From a virus, in the IMG/VR virus record IMGVR_UViG_3300021378_001495, positions 1-41,210 of that record: a stretch of 41,210 nucleotides of DNA; one strand, 5' to 3'. Each line of letters starts with the position of its first letter. Within the stretch, counting starts at the first letter, position 1. The notes beneath the pieces were generated by a model, which was not told the DNA's origin, made no database searches, and was given only the letters and a program-made list of their open reading frames with translations. This document shows positions 38,211 through 41,210 of this stretch, in pieces. Made by a program: the position numbers and the translations under genes.

Positions 38211-38830
38211 ACAGTAGTATGATATTCAACATACCTGAAGATATAGACGAAGCTTCAGGAATACAACAGAAAGGATATCCACGTGGTAAACTGGAGGTAA
38301 TTTCTGGACCTATGTTTGCTGGTAAAAGTAGTGAACTATTAAAGCGTCTATTATTTTTAGAACACAGTGGTAAGAATGTTTTAGCACTGAAGCCTGTCGT
38401 TGATGATAGGTATGATAGCAAAAGTATTGTAACACATAACCATTTACGTCACGATGCACTAGCAGTTATTGACTTAGAACTAGTAAAAGATAATTACACA
38501 CTCCTACCATATAACTTCCATACAATCTTTATTGATGAAGTTCAGTTCTTTGACCCAAAAGAAACAATATGGTTTGTTGAGGAAACCTTGCGTAATGGCG
38601 TTAATGTAGTTGCCGCAGGTTTAGATCAAGATAGCAGAGGCGTACCATTTGAAACAACGGCTAGACTATTAGCTCTTGCAGATGAAGTTGTAAAAATTCG
38701 TGCGTTCTGTAATATATGTGGCAAGGAAGCCAGCAAGACTCAAAGGATGAGTCGCAAAACAAGTAGAGTTGCGGTAGGTGGATCACAAGATTATGAACCA
38801 CGTTGCCACGCACATTGGGAGCCAAAATGA
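38207..38830 (+). CDS. tdk: Thymidine kinase
   Basis: 207 residues. Walker A in ISGPMFAGKSSELLKRL, Walker B in IFIDEVQFF, and AAGLDQDSRGVPFE for the flexible region. The zinc knuckle is CNICGKEASKTQRM with a second C-x-H half (PRCHAHW). Type II thymidine kinase makes dTMP from thymidine and ATP. About 27 residues precede the usual start; ATGs at 38207 and 38219 are both possible. It is typical of T-even-like and other large phages. Overlaps a membrane gene by 4 bp. Confidence 0.95.
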   Translation: MNSSMIFNIPEDIDEASGIQQKGYPRGKLEVISGPMFAGKSSELLKRLLFLEHSGKNVLALKPVVDDRYDSKSIVTHNHLRHDALAVIDLELVKDNYTLLPYNFHTIFIDEVQFFDPKETIWFVEETLRNGVNVVAAGLDQDSRGVPFETTARLLALADEVVKIRAFCNICGKEASKTQRMSRKTSRVAVGGSQDYEPRCHAHWEPK

Positions 38831-38988
38831 AAATTATTAAACTTATTTTAGGAGTACAAGCCTGTGTTTTAGGTTTACTTTTTATAATTTATATGCTAGG
38901 TGAATTACTATATATGGGTATGGAACTTGAGATGTATGAAGATATGATGGATACAAGACCACAAGGAACAATGTACATTGAAAATTAA
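38827..38988 (+). CDS. Small single-pass membrane protein
   Basis: 53 residues from the ATG at 38827, which overlaps the tdk stop (ATGA). MKIIKLILGVQACVLGLLFI opens a hydrophobic helix that runs to about residue 30, followed by an acidic Met-rich tail. The next gene starts inside its end. Confidence 0.65.
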   Translation: MKIIKLILGVQACVLGLLFIIYMLGELLYMGMELEMYEDMMDTRPQGTMYIEN

Positions 38989-39166
38989 AAATCAAAAAGG
39001 TCCGTTTTCATATACAGTAGAAGTACAAAAGAATGGAAAGACAGACGAATTGTTTATAGAGTTTCCTGAAGGATGTATGGATCAAGTAGGATGGGACGTG
39101 GGTGACACACTCATCTGGGAAGAACTGGACCATGGTGCTTGGGGAATTACAAAAAAAGAAGAGTAG
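38978..39166 (+). CDS. Small protein of AbrB-like type
   Basis: 62 residues from a TTG at 38978 (11-bp overlap with the previous gene). LFIEFPEGCMDQVGWDVGDT then LIWEELDHGAWGITKKE has the swapped-hairpin AbrB-like rhythm (lPxelx..lgwxxGDxlxw). Similar small proteins recur in T4-like marine phages. It may bind DNA as a dimer, which is inference. Confidence 0.6.
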   Translation: MKIKNQKGPFSYTVEVQKNGKTDELFIEFPEGCMDQVGWDVGDTLIWEELDHGAWGITKKEE

Positions 39167-39179
39167 CTAGGAGGCAAAA

Positions 39180-39677
39180 ATGAATGATTCAAGAGATTGG
39201 AAATTTAAATATCCAGCAGAAACTGTTATGATGTTGGGTATTTTTAATCCTTGGACAGTAAAAGATACTGAAGTTTTTAAACGTGCAATTACGTACACTG
39301 GACAAGTCAGTATTGGTATTCGTGAAGTTCTTATTACAGAGAATAACGAATGCACTGTTGAAGAGATTCAAGATCAAATAAAAGCAGAACTAGAACCATT
39401 AGGATTTTTTGAAGGTAAACACTATATTGTTGGGCAAGTGCCTAATATAGTTAGAATGTTTGCAGGTCCTGATAAAGATTACAAAGACACACAAACTATG
39501 TTGGATACTCCTCCACCAGATAGTGCGTTTAAGACAGCAGAATTAAAAGATCCTTGGGCGGGTGATGAAAGCCTTGTCCATGTGGATCAGTTTAATAACA
39601 AGGCACAGAAACATGAAGAAGCTGAGGATGAATTTCCAACTAGCAATATGCGACATGAAGACTGGCCTGAAGGATGA
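39180..39677 (+). CDS. Hypothetical protein, possibly degenerate nucleotidylyltransferase
   Basis: 165 residues with CTAGGAGG 6 bases before the ATG. VMMLGIFNPWTVKDTEVFKR is like the first strand and loop of cytidylyl/adenylyltransferases (GxFxPxHxGH), but without the HxGH. EVLITENNECTVEEIQDQI and YIVGQVPNIVRMFAGPDKDY match the later part of phage versions. The acidic tail ends in EDEFPTSNMRHEDW. A catalytically dead or structural relative is likely. Confidence 0.5.
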   Translation: MNDSRDWKFKYPAETVMMLGIFNPWTVKDTEVFKRAITYTGQVSIGIREVLITENNECTVEEIQDQIKAELEPLGFFEGKHYIVGQVPNIVRMFAGPDKDYKDTQTMLDTPPPDSAFKTAELKDPWAGDESLVHVDQFNNKAQKHEEAEDEFPTSNMRHEDWPEG

Positions 39678-39916
39678 AGATAAGATTTTATAAAAACATA
39701 GATGGCGGTAGATGGTTAGGCTTTGTATTAGCTATGATCGCCGCATATATTCTATCAGATGCTAACCCTGCTACACAGTGGATAGGTTGGTCAATAGCAA
39801 CAATATCTTGTACAATGTGGATATGGTTTGCTTATAAGGATAAAGATACCCCAAGGGCATTGATGGAATTATTTTATTTACTATTAGCAATAAGGGCGGT
39901 GTATAATTGGCTATAA
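39674..39916 (+). CDS. Small membrane protein, two to three helices
   Basis: 80 residues: MKIRFYKNIDGGRW, then helices at about 15-29 (LGFVLAMIAAYILSD), 36-53 (WIGWSIATISCTMWIWF) and 64-79. It overlaps the previous gene by 4 bp (ATGA) and the next by 10 bp. Function unknown. Confidence 0.65.
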   Translation: MKIRFYKNIDGGRWLGFVLAMIAAYILSDANPATQWIGWSIATISCTMWIWFAYKDKDTPRALMELFYLLLAIRAVYNWL

Positions 39917-40680
39917 AGAATTTAGTTGTATTTGGATATGGGTTTGTAGGTAGTACAGTTGCAGACTTTTTAAAGGCAGAAACAGAACATAATGTTGTTA
40001 TAATAGATCCAAAGTATGATCATTTTAACAATGATCCATTACAAGCAGTAATGGAAGCTGACGGTGTTATCATTTGTGTTCCTACTCCATCAAGGAGTTT
40101 TGGAGATTGTGATGATAGAGCTATTAAGAATATACTTGAACTATGTGATTACAGGCATAATATTCTTATTAAAAGCACAGTGCCATATGATTTACTTGAC
40201 AAGTATGATGTTAATGTAGTATACTCACCAGAGTTTCTTAAACAAAACAATGCAAGAGATGATTTCTACGCACAAGATAAGATGATATTTGGCTATGCAG
40301 ACTTTAATGAATCAGGCTGTGATTGGTGGATTGATGTATTCAAAGATGGATTACCAGATGTAGATTATATTAAGACTGACAGAGCAACAGCAAGTATGGT
40401 TAAATACGTACACAACAGTTGGTTGGCTACAAAGGTTGCTTTCTTTCATGAACTATTTAAAGTAGGTCCTGATCACATAGACTATAATAATTTAACAGAT
40501 ATATTGGCTAAGTTTCCTAATATAGGACCAAGTCATATGAAGGCACCAAACGATGTAGGTGGCTTAGGATACGATGGGGCATGTTTCCCCAAAGATGTAC
40601 TTGCATTGTTACACATAATGCCACATACAATCTTAAAACAAGTACATGACACAAACACAAAATTAAAGGAAGGTTCTTAA
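39907..40680 (+). CDS. UDP-glucose/GDP-mannose dehydrogenase lacking the C-terminal domain
   Basis: 257 residues from TTG 39907. N-terminal Rossmann domain LVVFGYGFVGSTVADFL and VIICVPTPS, then IKSTVPYDLL and VVYSPEFLKQNNARDDF. The middle domain holds K166 and N170 in MVKYVHNSWLATK and the catalytic C226 in GYDGACFPKDVLALL. All catalytic residues of the family are thus present, but full enzymes have about 390-450 residues and a third domain that binds the UDP part, which is absent. It could need a partner or act on another substrate. It shares one base with the next gene. Confidence 0.82.
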   Translation: MAIKNLVVFGYGFVGSTVADFLKAETEHNVVIIDPKYDHFNNDPLQAVMEADGVIICVPTPSRSFGDCDDRAIKNILELCDYRHNILIKSTVPYDLLDKYDVNVVYSPEFLKQNNARDDFYAQDKMIFGYADFNESGCDWWIDVFKDGLPDVDYIKTDRATASMVKYVHNSWLATKVAFFHELFKVGPDHIDYNNLTDILAKFPNIGPSHMKAPNDVGGLGYDGACFPKDVLALLHIMPHTILKQVHDTNTKLKEGS

Positions 40681-40991
40681 TGTTTAGAAAAGCAGATGGC
40701 AAAGAAGATGATGTTCTCATCAATGCATGTAATGATACAGATGGTGTAATTAAACACGAATTACATACATATAGAATTAAACAGGGTGCATTTATTAAGG
40801 AAGTTGTTACTCGCAGATATGCTGGTACTGAAGTTATTGATACTAATGATAGTGATCCCTTGTTTATATTTGAGGGCAGTGAAGCAGATAACTCAGCATT
40901 TCAAGCACCAGAAGTTATGGCAAAGCAAAAAGAATTAGCAGAAACTAGTGGTTTAAAGAAATCTAAAGGGATACCAAGGAAGAAAAAGTAG
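40680..40991 (+). CDS. Hypothetical protein with basic tail
   Basis: 103 residues: MFRKADGKEDDVLINACNDT then YRIKQGAFIKEVVTRRYAGT, an acidic middle and a basic end KKSKGIPRKKK. The start overlaps the previous stop (TAATG). Last gene before a promoter gap. Function unknown. Confidence 0.6.
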   Translation: MFRKADGKEDDVLINACNDTDGVIKHELHTYRIKQGAFIKEVVTRRYAGTEVIDTNDSDPLFIFEGSEADNSAFQAPEVMAKQKELAETSGLKKSKGIPRKKK

Positions 40992-41020
40992 TTGACTTAC
41001 ATACAAAAAGAGTGTATTAT
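40992..41020 (+). promoter_or_regulatory. Sigma70 promoter before the queE-containing operon
   Basis: TTGACT (5 of 6) at 40992-40997, a 17-bp spacer and TATTAT (5 of 6) at 41015-41020, in the gap after the previous gene. It drives the 37-residue gene at 41054 (with AGGAGA) and the QueE-like gene after it. Confidence 0.7.
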
Positions 41021-41053
41021 AGTATATAATTATAACCTACAGGAGATCTATAA

Positions 41054-41167
41054 ATGAAACTAAGTGAATTCAGAAGAAAGTTCGGTGAAGGCACAGACTT
41101 TGATTTAGATTGGGGTAAGCTAATGATCCTCGGTTTATGCATTTACATTGCAGTAAAGGTAAGTTAA
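41054..41167 (+). CDS. 37-residue protein with a membrane-like segment
   Basis: ATG at 41054 with CAGGAGA upstream: MKLSEFRRKFGEGTDFDLDW then a hydrophobic run GKLMILGLCIYIAVKVS. First gene after the promoter at 40992. Its TAA overlaps the next ATG (TAATG). Function unknown; a small leader or membrane peptide. Confidence 0.55.
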   Translation: MKLSEFRRKFGEGTDFDLDWGKLMILGLCIYIAVKVS

Positions 41168-41210
41168 TGAAGCTAAGATACTCAGAAGCATTTTATTCAG
41201 TGCAAGGTGA
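41167..41210 (+). CDS. queE: N-terminus of QueE-like 7-carboxy-7-deazaguanine synthase (cut by window)
   Basis: Only 14 codons are seen: MKLRYSEAFYSVQG, then GA. The stretch S-E-x-F-Y-S-x-Q-G (E) is the conserved start of QueE, a radical SAM enzyme (xxEIFYSxQGEGxxxG) that makes 7-carboxy-7-deazaguanine from 6-carboxy-tetrahydropterin. The CX3CX2C-type cluster would be beyond the window. FolE, a QueD-like protein and DpdA within 11 kb strengthen the call. The start shares one base with the preceding TAA. Confidence 0.65.
   Translation, partial: MKLRYSEAFYSVQG

Noticed and set aside
1-41210. Bacterial chromosome or genomic island instead of a phage
   Set aside because: TctCA, curli, cyclase and permease genes look bacterial, but the gp45 clamp, DpdA, thymidine kinase, dense overlapping small genes, and lack of any housekeeping gene favour a T4-like phage. 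A chimeric assembly cannot be excluded from sequence alone.

Overview
The window looks like a piece of a large lytic T4-like (myovirus) phage genome from the sea, not a bacterial chromosome. The best anchor is a gp45-type sliding clamp (30084-30839). Supporting signs are near-continuous tight packing with 1-50 bp overlaps, many proteins under 100 residues, AT-rich DNA, thymidine kinase, several perfect consensus sigma70 promoters placed inside or between genes, and T4-late-like NATAAATA boxes in gaps. There are no ribosomal, tRNA or housekeeping genes. The host is probably a marine proteobacterium (the alphaproteobacterial SAR11 group is one option), but the sequence does not prove this. No capsid or tail genes are seen, so this is mainly accessory and metabolic territory plus part of the replication region.

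Region 1 (1-9.5 kb) is a tailoring-enzyme cluster: HAD phosphatase, sugar nucleotidyltransferase, GDPD-like protein, carbamoyltransferase, a radical SAM enzyme, three different Fe(II)/2-oxoglutarate oxygenases (one with a halogenase-like HxA in place of HxD), a sulfotransferase-like protein and two methyltransferase-like proteins. Region 2 (9.5-12.3 kb) carries TctC and TctA homologues of a tripartite tricarboxylate transporter, without TctB. Region 3 (12.3-20.5 kb) has small membrane and secreted proteins, a lone reverse-strand Fis-like regulator, and then a curli-type cassette: CsgF, CsgG, two curlin-repeat proteins, a FecR-domain protein and a CHASE2 class III adenylate cyclase. Region 4 (20.5-25.1 kb, minus strand) has two paralogous membrane/coiled-coil proteins, a GT8-like glycosyltransferase, two radical SAM proteins and an unassigned protein. 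A divergent promoter region (25.1-25.19 kb) separates it from region 5 (25.2-30 kb), which holds P-loop, GT-A-like, methyltransferase and radical SAM genes with small membrane proteins between them.

Region 6 (30-41.2 kb) starts at a perfect promoter. It holds the clamp, a tRNA-guanine-transglycosylase-like protein that fits phage DpdA, a QueD-like T-fold protein, a GT-B glycosyltransferase, FolE, an AzgA-type purine permease, a histone-H1-like protein, a xanthine/guanine-type phosphoribosyltransferase, thymidine kinase and a truncated UDP-glucose dehydrogenase. At the right edge lie the first 14 codons of a protein that begins like QueE. Together these suggest a pathway from imported or salvaged guanine, through GTP and FolE/QueD/QueE, to a 7-deazaguanine that DpdA inserts into phage DNA as protection against host restriction. 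QueC is not in the window.

The two most striking systems are this purine-to-deazaguanine supply line and the phage-borne curli/FecR/cyclase cassette, which would let an infected cell make surface amyloid and a cyclic nucleotide signal. All functional assignments come from reading motifs by eye; no database search was run.
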